A DNA stretch of 64,000 nucleotides, taken from Dactylellina haptotyla. Taxonomy: Eukaryota; Ascomycota; Orbiliomycetes; Orbiliales; Orbiliaceae. Of this stretch, positions 23,324-34,248 are shown piece by piece. Where the stretch lies: contig CM062381.1 in NCBI GenBank assembly GCA_031310005.1, positions 2,914,001 through 2,978,000 of the forward strand, in the 5' to 3' direction. The translations under genes and the position numbers were made by a program. Each line of letters starts with the position of its first letter. The first letter of the stretch is position 1. The notes beneath the pieces are model-generated. The model did no database searches. It was not told the DNA's origin and saw only the letters and a program-made list of their open reading frames with translations.

Positions 23324-24373
23324 TCACTGCCAAAACGCCGCCCTCCTCTCCCCACCGCCCTCTTCAAACGTCATCCCCTCTGCCGCAGCAAACTCCAGCG
23401 CCTGCTCCACCGACACAGCATCCGGGTACCTCTCTCTCAGCGTTCTGTGAAAGATCTGTACGTTTGTCTCAAAGCTCCCACTACCACCCAACATGCCGTT
23501 CCGCATCCCCAGAATCACCTTCGGCGGTTCGATGTACAGCCCCTCCTTCTTCAGATACTCTAGATACTCCTCCCCTTGGTCGTGATCGACCATCCAGTTG
23601 TGAATATCGAGGAGAAAGTAGTTATCCGGCTGGAACTCGCGATCGGTGAATGCCACTATAATGTTCGCATATCCAGGACAGGGGAGCAGTTTCATATATG
23701 TTACTATTCCGGCTTCCAGCGCGCGGGTAATGGTGGTCATGCCTGGCTGTCGGATAAGCGTGCAAAGGCATTCGAGGGCGTAGGCTTCTGCTTCGTCGTC
23801 GCGCGGGGTGACGGTGCCGTCTGGGAGGGTTCGCGGCAGGGAGAAGATGCAAGAGCGGACGAGGGCGTTGAAGACGGGTTGGGAGTATAGTTTTGCTTCG
23901 GCTTCTTTGGAGAGGACGTGGTCGTTGTCGTTTTCGTAGTAGGCTTCTGTTTTGGATTTGCCGAGGATGAGAAAGCGGAGGGTCTTAAGAGATGCGTGGC
24001 GGGTGTGCTGTTGCGCAGAGCGGAGAGAGCGGAGGAGGGTTGAGAAGTAGGGTTCTGTGAGGGCCCGTTCGGCTATTATGCGGACAGCTCTGTAGTTATA
24101 TATACGGTATTCGTTAGTGGTGATGCTGGTGGATTTGAGGAAGAGGACAGGGGAGACGAACGCTCTGGAGAGGTTGTAGTTGACACCCCGCGAGAGTGTG
24201 GATAAGGTCTCGAGCTTGAGCGCATTCTCGGTGGCCTTATCGACCGTTTCGCGCGATTCTTCGGGCAGGATCTCGCATTGTCGTTTGAAGGATTCTAGTT
24301 GGTATACTGTGAGCTTGTAGGCGAGGACGCAGGTGATGCCTAGGCCGAACCAGAGGAAGCCCTCTCTGTTCAT
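23324..24373 (-). CDS. Conserved one-pass membrane protein with armadillo-like helices
   Basis: A single exon of 349 aa that I do not recognise as a named gene. The first ATG opens directly into a hydrophobic segment (WFGLGITCVLAYKLTVY, about residues 8-25), probably a signal anchor. The rest is predicted alpha-helical with short repeated patterns. Examples are YRAVRIIAERALTEPYFSTLL, ASLKTLRFLILG and EAYALECLCTLIRQ, reminiscent of armadillo/HEAT repeats. The C-terminus is glycine-rich. Codon use and GC resemble the neighbouring genes, so it looks like a real gene of the core genome. It is divergent from the PWI gene across 449 bases. It could be an organelle-membrane scaffold; that is only a guess from topology. 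Confidence 0.75.
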   Translation of the reverse strand: MNREGFLWFGLGITCVLAYKLTVYQLESFKRQCEILPEESRETVDKATENALKLETLSTLSRGVNYNLSRAFVSPVLFLKSTSITTNEYRIYNYRAVRIIAERALTEPYFSTLLRSLRSAQQHTRHASLKTLRFLILGKSKTEAYYENDNDHVLSKEAEAKLYSQPVFNALVRSCIFSLPRTLPDGTVTPRDDEAEAYALECLCTLIRQPGMTTITRALEAGIVTYMKLLPCPGYANIIVAFTDREFQPDNYFLLDIHNWMVDHDQGEEYLEYLKKEGLYIEPPKVILGMRNGMLGGSGSFETNVQIFHRTLRERYPDAVSVEQALEFAAAEGMTFEEGGGERRAAFWQ

Positions 24374-24822
24374 GGTTGCTCGTATCGTTTCGTATCGTAT
24401 TCAACTACTCATGCAGACATGGCAATAGACAAGTGACCCCAAGTGGTAAGCGTAGGTCGATTGTCCGAAAAGTAGAGGCTGTAGTGTGATGCGATGAGGT
24501 AATGTAATGTTGACGGTGGTGGTGATGTTTTGGTGAGGTTGTCAGGATGGTGGTCAAAGCTCCTTCAAAATGCGGCGGGCTCCTCCAACAACCTCCCGTT
24601 ATTTCTGACCTGCATCTCGACCACATTACTCGACCGCCCCGCGCGACAATGTCCTCTCGCTGAACATACCCGTGTACGCCAAAGTAACACTCGGGAAGGG
24701 AATAGTAGCGCCTGCGGTTCCCGCAATTACCGGTGGACTCTGCTCGTTTGTGCACGACGCCGCGCCGCGCCATCGATACGCGTGACGTCTTTCCTGGCGC
24801 AGCAGCGGAATAGGTAGCAACC
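24374..24822. other. 449-base bidirectional promoter between the armadillo-like and PWI genes
   Basis: A head-to-head spacer with no recognised gene. Overlapping open frames on both strands (24405-24851) have no family resemblance. Confidence 0.45.
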
Positions 24823-26785
24823 ATGTCGAGTGCCGAAGCCAAATATATCAAGAGCCAGAAATGGTGTGTTCCATTGATGCATATCGAATCTCAATTGGAC
24901 GAGTGCTAACAAGAATTCTGAACTTGCAGGCCGCCGGAATTCTCGAAAAAGGTTGACATGCGTAAGGTCAACATCGAGATCATGAAGCAGTATGTTATAC
25001 CAATCATATGCAACAATGATTGCGATTTTCAACTTACTAAACATTGAATAGATGGATTACCAGTCGCATATCTGAACTTCTCAAGGCGGATGACGATGTC
25101 TTGATCGAATTGATATTTGGCATGCTCGAGAGCGATAACTTTGTAAGCCCGTCCCGGTTCCTCATTTTTTACCTGAAAACTCGACTAATTGACGATATAT
25201 TGTAGCCGGACCCTAAGAAGCTACAATGGAGTCTTACTGGGTTTCTGGAGACCGACACACCCGCATTCTGCAAGGAATTGTGGGAACTCATGCTAGACGC
25301 TCAAAGTCAACCACAAGGCGTACCCAAGCGATTGATCGAAGCTAAGAAAGAAGAACTGAGAAAGGAAAAGGAAGAAACAGAACGACAGACAAAGCAAGCT
25401 CGCGAATCTCGGAAGCAAGATGAGGATAGAGAGCGTAATCTCGACGAAATCCGACAACGAGAACGGGCAGAGCGCGGTGACACACGAGGTCGTGGTGGCG
25501 GATTTGGTGGAAGGGGCGGTCGTCGTGGAGGCGGAGGCGGTGGAGGGGACCGTGGTCCCTACAGAAGAGATCGTAGTAGATCTGGCTCTCCACACAGGGG
25601 AGGTCGTGGGGGCGGTCGTGATCGTGATCGTGAGCATACACCTGAACGAGACTCGTACCGTGGTGGAGGCAGAGGCGATGATTATTCACGTCCTAAACGC
25701 ATGCTCGACACCTACGTACCCTCGCGAGGAAGCGGCGCCGGTAGGGACGACCGTCGGAGAGAGGTAGAACGTGACGAAGTACGAGATAACAGACGGGCCA
25801 ATTGGAGGAAAGGGCGTGGTTCTCCTTCGAGAAGCCCTTCGCCTTATTCAGCGAGAAAGGAACGATCAAAATCTAAGTCCAGGTCGAGATCAAGATCCAA
25901 ATCAGCCTCCTATGAGTCTCCACCACGGAGATCTGACGATATATATCGAGGAAAGCCAGATAGAAGATCTAAGACGAGATCGAGATCTCCTGACCGTCAC
26001 GATAGACGTTCCAGACGCGGGGAGTACGCTCGTCGTGATGACCGACGCAGATATCGCAGTCAATCATCGTCCTCCGAGAGCGCATCTAGTGAAGCATCTG
26101 ACCGGAATCGCAGGAACGACAGACGAGATGATCGCCGGCGTTATCGAGACGATTCAGATGACGAAGACGACAGACGAAGGAAACGCAAGGGCGGTAGTGA
26201 CAGGAGAGGTTCATATGATAGAAGTTACGATGACAGGGAACGGGAACGGGAACGGGAACGTGATAGGGACAGAGACAGGCGGTCGGACAGAAACCGTAGA
26301 CGTCGCTCCAGATCTCCCTCTTCTGATGAACGCTCACGATCGAGCTCTCGGGCTGATTCAGACGTGATCAAAGGCAAACCAAGCGATTACGGCCGCCTGA
26401 AATCCAAAGATAACGGCGACCGCCGCCGGTCATCTCCTGATAACTCGAGGTCGAAGCGGGCCCGTAGACGCTCCCCGTCGGCATCGGCGTCGAAATCTCC
26501 ACCCCCAGAGAAGAGCAGTCGTTCTAAGCCGGCCAGGAGGCACGATGAGGATATTGATATGGAAGATGCTGAGAAGGCACGTCATTGACAGGAATGTCCC
26601 TTACAATATTTCCTAAGCGTGTTATTATCAGAAATTCAGAGGAGTTTCAGCTAACGTTCATATATTCATAGGCCTCTGAAACTCCTAGGAAAGCAACCAC
26701 TGAAAGTGAGTTAAGAGAAGCAGTTTTGAGAAATCGCATCAAGAAACTCCGAAAGGATAGCACGACAGAAACGCCCACTACTTAA
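24823..26785 (+). CDS. PWI-domain, RS-rich splicing factor (SRRM1-like)
   Basis: Five exons (24823-24863, 24930-24989, 25052-25142, 25206-26576, 26672-26785) give 558 aa. The PWI domain spans about residues 12-105. Its motif appears here as KQWITSRISELL, followed by DDVLIELIFGML and LQWSLTGFLE. PWI domains bind nucleic acid in SRm160/SRRM1, a splicing coactivator. A charged linker (KKEELRKEKEETERQ) follows, then an RGG stretch and a long Arg/Ser/Asp-rich tail of about 350 residues. The last intron (26577-26671) appears to start with GC rather than GT (AAG|GCACGT). With it, the protein ends in a conserved-looking helix (ELREAVLRNRIKKLRK). Without it, translation stops four residues after Lys. 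The terminal exon joins in phase and the intron has a good CTAAC branch site. Confidence 0.85.
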
Positions 26786-27067
26786 TATATTGATATTTTA
26801 CGAAGAGATCCCGGGATATATTTCGCGATTTAAATCACGATCAATATACTCGGAAAATCGCTTGTCTCTCCCATGTTAGCTGTTATAACTAAGGCCTAAA
26901 AAAGTCTAACGTTTCTTTGAATATGTAGATACTTGACATTCCTTGCTATCCTTAAGGAGATGAACGCAAAAGTGGTGGAATTAGCTAGTCCGGTAAGAGG
27001 AAGCAATATGATCCAATATTCTTGTTTTTATTTCGCGACTGCCCGTTTCTTGAGTACAGATCTACTG

Positions 27068-28327
27068 TTATATCGGATCATAAAATCTCTCCAGATCCCC
27101 TCCTCCGAGAGATATAGTATGCGACCTGGCGAGAGACTTCTCCACGAGAGAACCTTTTCGCTCATACTCGGCCGTGAGGCTGTTGGTAAGGTTGTTGACG
27201 GTATCCATCCTAGCGTTTATGTCGTCCCATATTCCTAATGCTATTAGGTCTACGGCCGCCCCTCCGGCGCCTTTGGGTAGGATTATGTCTGCACGGGACT
27301 TTGCCGGCTCTATTCTTCCTGTTTGGGGGTGAGGTGTTAGATCTTTTACGAGGACCTTGTGAGTTTTCCTCGCTGATAATATGTGTGAACGTACCTTCGA
27401 AAGCCCGTTTTCCGAACTTGAGGTATCGGTCGAAGACTTGTTCAAGTGGAATGTTTCGCTCTTCTGTATCTCTTACAACTAGATAAAATTGTTAGAGTTA
27501 GTGGTAAGTTCAAAGCCATGTGACCGGAAGCCTAAGATACCTCGTCTTCCCAGTCGCTCGTCCGCATTTAAATCGACAAATATTTTGATATCCGACATTT
27601 CCACCAGACGCTTTTCGCAAAGCATATAGTGTCCCTCGACCAGGAGGACATCCGTGGACCCTGTTTCTCCGAGGTCGTTGGTAGTAGGAACTAGAGCTAC
27701 CTCTGTATCTTCATGTTGGAACTTCAAAATGTCGTATTTAGGGATTTTTATGCCTTGCTCATTGTCGCGAATCTTACGAATAGTCGCCACGAGACTGTCA
27801 AGATCGTATGCATCTAGAAATCCTCTTATCAGTGATAATGCCCATACCCTGCCCACTTTTGGTTTTAAAATAATAATTATGGAACTGCAGAACAAAGCAT
27901 CCCAGTGGTAACAGCATAGTGAGGTCACTAATTAGCCCGAGTCTACCATACCAATGCAATCCATATCCCTCTGTCCGTTCTTCGCATCCTCCCTTCCCGC
28001 CTCATCCAGCTTCTTCATGAAATCGCCCATATGAAGACATGTTATACGCAACCGGCCACTGCTCAGCTCTTTCAGCCGTTTAGCGACGGCGGCCTGCACG
28101 GTCTTCTTACCGGCTGCCTGACCGCCCGAGATGCTGACTACGATGCACGAATGCATAGGTGGTTCCGTTTCCGCAGCCGTGGAAAATAGCACGGAGGACG
28201 ACTGCTGCTGCAATTGCAACCGAGTATCAAAAGTTTGTGGAGGAAGCTGCAGGCTGATCTCGCCTAGCGCATCCTGGCGTTGCAAAAGAGTTGGCGCAAC
28301 GCACTGTGCTGGGTTTACCGCTGTCAT
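27068..28327 (-). CDS. Uridine kinase-like P-loop kinase
   Basis: Four exons (28327-27952, 27813-27541, 27478-27395, 27318-27068) give 327 aa. The order matches uridine/phosphoribulokinase-type enzymes. There is a P-loop region SISGGQAAGKKTV (about residue 66), then a CIDAYDLDSL segment corresponding to the DHPDAFD motif of uridine kinases. An LLVEGHYML strand, a lid segment with VRDTEERNIPLEQVFDRYL and an ADIILPKG strand follow. Uridine kinases phosphorylate uridine or cytidine in pyrimidine salvage. The P-loop is atypical, with GKK where GK[ST] is usual. It may therefore belong to the divergent Das2-like branch, whose activity is uncertain. Exon phases all fit. The first 60 residues are Gln-rich and may be disordered. 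Confidence 0.78.
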
Positions 28328-29424
28328 TCTGGCCTGGCTTGTTCCTTCCTCTCGTTCTGGCTCGAAATTGAATATTTAGAAAGAGTCTACGATACTCCGA
28401 GGTGTCTTCGAGATCCTATGGTGAGAAACGGTGGGAGTAGATGGATCCACGGGATTTCTCTTGAAGTGATTATGTTGTAGGCATCCAAAGGCGCCAGCCT
28501 CTCGACTTCTATATCCAGCAAGTGATAACTCGAAAATCCGGGGTGCTCAATGCAAGATATCCCGCTATGGGTAAATGATAACAAGGCTGGATTGATTTTT
28601 TGATCTGGGCTCACGGGTGGTCGCGTGGTTATCACGTCTTGGTTCTTAGGCTCAGTTGCTTAGTAACTATCGGTTGCCATAATTTAGGCTACATTAATGT
28701 TGCTCATGTCACATGTTTGCCAGCGCACTACCATCTAAGCTTACTTGTGATGATATACCAGTACTTAGTTACAGGTGAGATTTTGATGAGCGAATACAAG
28801 CACAGGATATTATCTAAATGGCGATTTAATTTTTTTGGAATGTTAACGTAGTAAAACACCCTGTTTATGAAGAATACTTGGATTTATTCAAGGTGTTTAA
28901 TAATGATAATGTATAGTAGTCTCATAAAAACGAAACAGATTTTGGGGTTCGAATATAAATTGGAGAAGGAGGATACTATCGTTGAAACACATGCTTTGAT
29001 CGCTTTAGCAAATAAGATAATTACTAGTTCCGGTGAATTGGAAATGTCGAATCGTCAAAATACAAAATTATAATGAGTACCCAAGAGATTGTCTCGTAAA
29101 CCAGATGCCGCCTTAAGTGGTTATAAAGATGGACACCAGTTCCAAACCTTGAATTAGAAGGCTTTTTTGGATTTCTGTAATTTTTCAAAAGCCCCCAAAC
29201 ACTCCCCAGAATTTCTAGGGTTTAGGACCAACCCAGTATTGTTTCCCTTGAGTATTCCGTGCTAGCTTTCGTCGACATTTCTAAATTTGCGACTCAATTC
29301 GCAATATTTGGAGAATCTAAAGAAGCCTTAGCTTTTTCATCACGTTTCATCTGCTGCGTATAAGAAATTTAATACATTCTGTGGGTCCTAGCCGAGCCCT
29401 AAAACGATTCTAAGTATATCAAGA

Positions 29425-29723
29425 TTACTTTGCATTGGTGCTGACTTCCATGCGCCATCCAGTAAAATGGGTACCTTGCATGCGCATCTGTCTTGGCGAT
29501 ATCGCTGTCTTGAGCGGCCCCACATGTTGTTGAGCCTCACTCCACAGACCATTTCGGTTTCGAGAAAGCAGCTGTCTATGACCTGAAGAATAGATAATAA
29601 TCCAAGCGAATGACTTAGAGGGTAGCCTCCTAAATCGGTGTTAATCCGGGACTATGTCACTTTACCTTGGTCAACAGGTCTAAGTAAGATTGTCGACGGG
29701 GCTGGAGATCGTGTGTTGCCCAT
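29425..29723 (-). CDS. Candidate two-exon small gene (71 aa), unknown
   Basis: Read on the minus strand, an ATG at 29723 opens 58 coding bases to a GTAAAG donor. An 83-base intron ends TTCAG, and the second exon (29582-29425) continues in phase to TAA. The protein starts MGNTRSPAPSTILLRPVDQ and ends GTHFTGWRMEVSTNAK. No signal peptide, membrane segment or known domain is visible. The local DNA is more GC-rich than its surroundings, which is why it stood out. It could equally be a fragment of a decayed gene or chance; the frame is only 72 codons. Confidence 0.25.
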
Positions 29724-30412
29724 TCTATTTCGCGCCCAACCTAACCTAGTGGGTATATTGTGCGTAGACTAAATAATGATACATTTTCTCGCGGAGCTGT
29801 TCCGGATATTTGTTTCCCTGATGATTGGATACACTATCAACATCAAAATCATATATTTCCTAGCAAGCATTTTAGTCGTGGTGTCCTAGGATATTGTATC
29901 GAGAGGAGCTCTGGACACTGAATTCATGAAGTGCATGTTAGAAAATAGTAGTCAATCAGCCCCCAATCCGAGCTGGTACTCGTTTATTTTAGACTAAACC
30001 AACGAGAATTAATGTGGTTTAGTATAGATGGTAATAGTAAGACGTAGATATTTCACCATAAAATGCAGTATATAACTAAATGAACTACTTAGGCAGCCGT
30101 TGTAACGTTAGAGCCAGCCTGGTAGACGGCTAGTTAGGATAAATTTGCCGTTAAGGAACTTAAGAATGCTGCTCAGCGGAGCTGAAACGGTGGAAAAATC
30201 TTCCGATCGATATCTTGATGTCGGTGGCAAGTTATCGAATGCTGGCACACCTACCACACCATATTTTTGGTTATTCGATTGGCCGATGTAGTGCCTATTC
30301 TCACAACAATTATCCTATCTGTAGGGTTTACAAAAATCTCTAGTAAGGCCACGCCATTATAATACGAATTTCAGGGACAGTTAAAATTTTGTGTATCTTT
30401 CAAAGAGTTCAA

Positions 30413-30748
30413 TTAAAATCCTGAGAATCTTAGGCTGAGAAAATACCGATACCTACCATATACGAAGCTGCCGATATTGTATTTCCGGATAGTTGCATAC
30501 TTTAAACGGCAAAAGTCTACCGAATCAGTCGCTACTTGGTTGCGATTCGCAAGAGGCTGACCCATTATTTGCCGTTCGTTACACAGGGGTGGCTGCTTCT
30601 CCCCAGAAAGTCGTATATGCAGGGGTTCGCCAAAAAAGCTTATGCAGTGCATAAGCAAATGCCCAGCCGGCTGATGGTTAACATCAACCTCCACAGTCAG
30701 ATATGCAACCAGGTATCCTAACGCACGACAGCCTATCGATCCGCCATA
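30413..30748 (-). pseudogene. Coding-like open frame, probable gene relic
   Basis: On the minus strand a frame stays open for 111 codons inside AT-rich DNA. Its residues look protein-like (RALGYLVAYLTVEVDVN, HLLMHCISFFGEPLHI, KYATIRKYNIGSFVYG). It has no ATG at its start, and a GTAGGT donor-like site follows VYG near its end. This fits an internal exon or a relic of a longer gene whose other parts I could not find. No family was recognised. Confidence 0.25.
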
Positions 30749-31745
30749 TCATGTTCAGATATAGAACCCCCTTCAATTTTATATTGCTAAATTGCGATTT
30801 TCAGAGCTATATCCAACTGTGGTTTACCTCTAAATTCTGAACTGGTGAGAATCATGGTCATGTCATAGCTGCAATACCAATATGCATCCTAAAGATTCTT
30901 AATTTGTGGAAAATCCATGTCTATTTTTGAAGAAAACTCTACTGTGAGGCTTTTAATCGTGCCCAAGGCTTCCCGAAGCTGGAAATGCCGATAAGGTCAG
31001 TCAATGGTCTGACCAATCGGCGAAATTCGTTTGTGATTCTAGAACTCAGGGCAGCAGGGACAGTAATCGCTTATCCCTGGTTGCGAAAGAAGGGATCCAG
31101 GAATGTGACGTTAATTAAGAATCCAGGAACTCCCAAATCTCTGCTGGGGATAACTACACGGAGGACAGAATAACCCCTAACCCGAGCTCTATGGTTGTTA
31201 TATCGATGTTACTGCTGACAGGGACTAAGATCCGAAATTTCCGGAGCAACTGCAGCCCAAGTCCTTTGCATCGACAGGACTAGCCGACCAGGTAGTTGCA
31301 AGTTGCTAGTTTCCGCGAAATGCGTGTCGCTCCAACTGATGACATTGTTTGTGCACATCATGATAGCGTGCATACCGCAGGATTGGATTGTCAGACAGCA
31401 AGTTATATAAGACCTCCTCGCACCCGCATCGAGTTTGGACTTTCTCATCACCAGATCCTCACTCACTAAATCTGTTGCATCTTGCATACCGCAACGCATT
31501 TGAATATTCGGACAATCACTTTTCGATCTTCTAGATAATCACTTTTTTGGGGAATAATTTACCTCTTCTAAAAAAAACCATATTATTTCAAATAGTAAGT
31601 TTTGCTCATATATTCTCAATGAGATTTGGGTTTTCTGGATGTAGAGATACCTTATTCGGGATATCGGAATTGTAGTACTCTATTCTAACGATACGACAAC
31701 GTCATACAGGAATACTATAAACTTTATTAGCCTATAGCCACCAAA

Positions 31746-32263
31746 ATGCTCTTCCCAGTCGTCGCTCTCCTCTCCTTGGCCGGGTAAGTAAGCCGAACCA
31801 TGTTTTGTCTCATAAAACCTTGAACCACCTCACCACAATCGTCTACAGTCCATGCACGATTATACACCACACCCGCAAATCCCTACCTTCTCTGATCCCT
31901 ACCCTATTACGCGTCTCTATATTCAGTTAAACTAATATGCGGGTTTTCGACTTCATCAGCTCTGCCCTCGCTCTTCCGGCAGCGGACGCCGCTCCGGCAT
32001 CTCAGTGTACCTCAACCCTCCGTTATCTTCCAACCATGAACCTGTCGCCAACAGAAACTGTCTACCTCACCACCGTCACTCGCGTCAGCCGTGTTGACTG
32101 TAGCGGCTGTGCTGCTGTAACTGCCGTGCCGTTGCCATTGGGTCCTGGCCCAGTTGTTTTCAAAACCGCTACCACCACCGTCAAGGCTACCACCACAGTC
32201 AATTTCAGTTGTCTTCCCTCTCACCACCATCGAAAGGCAGCTGTTCCAACCCCTTCTGCTTAG
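31746..32263 (+). CDS. Small secreted protein (113 aa, four cysteines)
   Basis: Two exons (31746-31783 and 31960-32263) join in phase. The N-terminus is a classic signal peptide (MLFPVVALLSLAG joined to SALALPAADA), with the intron inside the hydrophobic core. The mature part of about 90 residues has four cysteines (one near the start, a CSGC pair in the middle and one near the end), so up to two disulfides. It is rich in Thr and Val (YLTTVTRVSRV, TTTVKATTTVNFSC) with a His/Arg patch near the C-terminus. No enzyme motif or GPI signal is seen. Its GC is higher than the surrounding AT-rich DNA. Small secreted proteins in such settings are often lineage-specific and sometimes act on hosts or competitors; that role is only inference. 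It is convergent with the transporter gene. Confidence 0.75.
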
Positions 32264-32620
32264 TTTCTACGTATTATTTCGTTTCCATCGCAGGAACGGG
32301 ACGGTGGGAATGGGATCAGGATGTTAGAAATTGGTAGTTAAAGGTAGTGGATAATGTATATGGTACCCATACCGTCGGCAAAAGTCTTTTAGTTCGGTTC
32401 ATGCTTTTATTTCGCAGTCCATACAAAATGGTGCTTGGGTGGAATAGGTTTTAATAATATCATAATTTCGAAATTATATCTTTTTAAACAAAATCTATGG
32501 TTCCATCAAAAGTGCCATCGTATTCGGTCTTCCGAGCTGCGTGGGTGTGCAATATCCTTGTATAACTCCTGGCAAATTAATATAACCGAAAGCGGGAAAT
32601 AAAAACAAGAAAGCTTGTTT
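32264..32620. other. 357-base tail-to-tail spacer
   Basis: Lies between the secreted-protein gene and the transporter. AT-rich, probably the two 3' UTRs. Nothing else was seen. Confidence 0.4.
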
Positions 32621-34248
32621 CTACACCCTGTTTTTATGCTCCTCATTGCTGATAGTACTCGTCCTCGATAATCCACTAGTCCTCTGCTTTTCTGCGGATT
32701 TTTCATCCCTGGACTGGTAGTATATTGCCACACCAATGGAACAAGCACTAAAGAGTAAGCACAACCCACTCCATATTTGAACTGTCAGATAGTTCTGATA
32801 TTTGACAATCAGATTAGAAGCAATTGCGGGTCCTATCAGAGAAAAGATCGAGGAGATGCTATACATCATCCCCGTCCAGTGTCCGAGCTTATCTTGCTTA
32901 TTCGGCCCAAGGATGGCTGCCATCGCTGCAGGTGGAAGTCCTATGACACTTCCCGAGAACGCACCAAATAAAATGACAAAAGCGAATGTTGCACCGAGGT
33001 CCCTTGCGAACGTCCATAGAAATAAGCAAAGCAATGACGACACTAGAGTCACCACGGTGTGTACGTTTAGTGCACCAAATATATCGCAAAGGTAAGAAGA
33101 ACTCAATCGACCAATAGTACTAGAGGCGTTCATAACGGCCAATAGGAGGTATGTACGAACAGCTCCAGGCAGTGGCGTTTCTAGATAACCAACCTTAGTA
33201 TCTGCGGCCCACTTTTCAAGATTAAAGAAGACGGAGTAGAATCCGAAAAACATCCAGCAGATGGCTGCAGTGTACCAACACCAGGCCTTATTATTGAATG
33301 CTTCTTTGTCGATCCACGTCTCAAGAGCGAGCCAGTTTTCAGGAGTCCTAAATTGATGAGCAGGATTTGGAACTGCAAGAAATATTGAGACGAGACAGGT
33401 AAGAAATATTACCAATGTTACAACTTGTACGGATTGGTTGAATCCGATTCTGTCAATCAGTTGTCGAAGCATGGTTGGGTAAATAAGACCAGCTAGTTAG
33501 ACAAAGGCTAATTAGTACTCTCGATCATATAAACGGACTGGAACTGGAACTTCAAATTATCGCATTACTAACAAATGCTGGCGCCAGAAGCCACGATCCC
33601 AATAGCAAAACCCTTCTTCTGTTTGAACCAAGTAGCAGCAACTGCAATGAGAATATTAGCCCTAGATATTATCAATGAATTTGATGTGATTAAAATATAC
33701 TTGCTGAACTGCCGCCCCAGAGACATCATTAGTTTAGGCCCTTTCAAGACAAAAATTTTGGGTCAAAAAACTTACCTTGAGACGAAAAAGCATGCCATGC
33801 CGATACCGCAAATAAACCCTTGATAAACCCAAATAGCAATCAAATTGCCATCCATCCACTGCCCGCGTCCATTGCAGAAACTGAGACTAAGCATGCCCAA
33901 GGTAATCAAAAAGGAACCACCTATCAGCAATACGCGACTGTAGTTGGCATCAAGCAATCGGCCAGCAATAAAAGAAAGGAATAGGATAAAGAAACACTGA
34001 GTTGCACCAATCATATTAAACTCGATAAGGTTGTTATCCTGGAGTAACGACGACTGGTAGTAGGAAAGGTATGTACCATAACCATTGACTAATCCCCAAC
34101 TGTTGAACATTAGGAAGAAGCAACCAACTAGGCAAGCCCAGGGCCGCCATCCTTTCGGCCAAAAGGGTTCCAATATATCGCCCTGCGCACTACTAGGTTT
34201 TCTTTCTGCTTCCTCAACGGTTAAGCTAATTTTGTTTTCGTTAGACAT
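32621..34248 (-). CDS. MFS transporter, monocarboxylate (MCT) type
   Basis: Three exons (34248-33776, 33661-33573, 33492-32621) give 477 aa. The order is a short cytosolic N-terminus, then about 12 hydrophobic helices. MCT-like landmarks are the first helix ending SWGLVNGYGTYLSYYQ and the helix 4-5 loop motif ATWFKQKKGFAIGIVASGASISG. The conserved GRLSSSYLCDIFG is in the second half. Fungal MCT-type proteins sit in the plasma or internal membranes; substrates include carboxylates, riboflavin and others, so the cargo cannot be assigned. The gene appears intact despite lying in AT-rich, gene-poor DNA. The 377-aa hydroxyacid dehydrogenase lies about 4.6 kb away, which may or may not be related. 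Confidence 0.88.

Larger units (their letters stand above)
28328..31745. other. AT-rich, gene-poor stretch (left half of accessory region)
   Basis: About 3.4 kb with visibly lower GC than the flanks, many TpA steps and no recognised family. Its open frames are short; those listed separately at 29425-29723 and 30413-30748 look the most coding-like. A 96-codon ATG-initiated frame lies at 31209-31499 on the minus strand and a 62-codon frame at 30985-31173 on the plus strand, neither recognisable. TpA richness would fit repeat-induced point mutation of old repeats, but I could not compute the index. Confidence 0.45.

Noticed and set aside
25771-26367. 198-codon frame inside the PWI gene
   Set aside because: Shifted frame of a repetitive Arg/Asp/Ser region; the main frame continues from the PWI domain.
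31209-31499. 96-codon ATG-started minus-strand frame
   Set aside because: Could be real, but it has no motif, no supporting splice pattern and no family resemblance.
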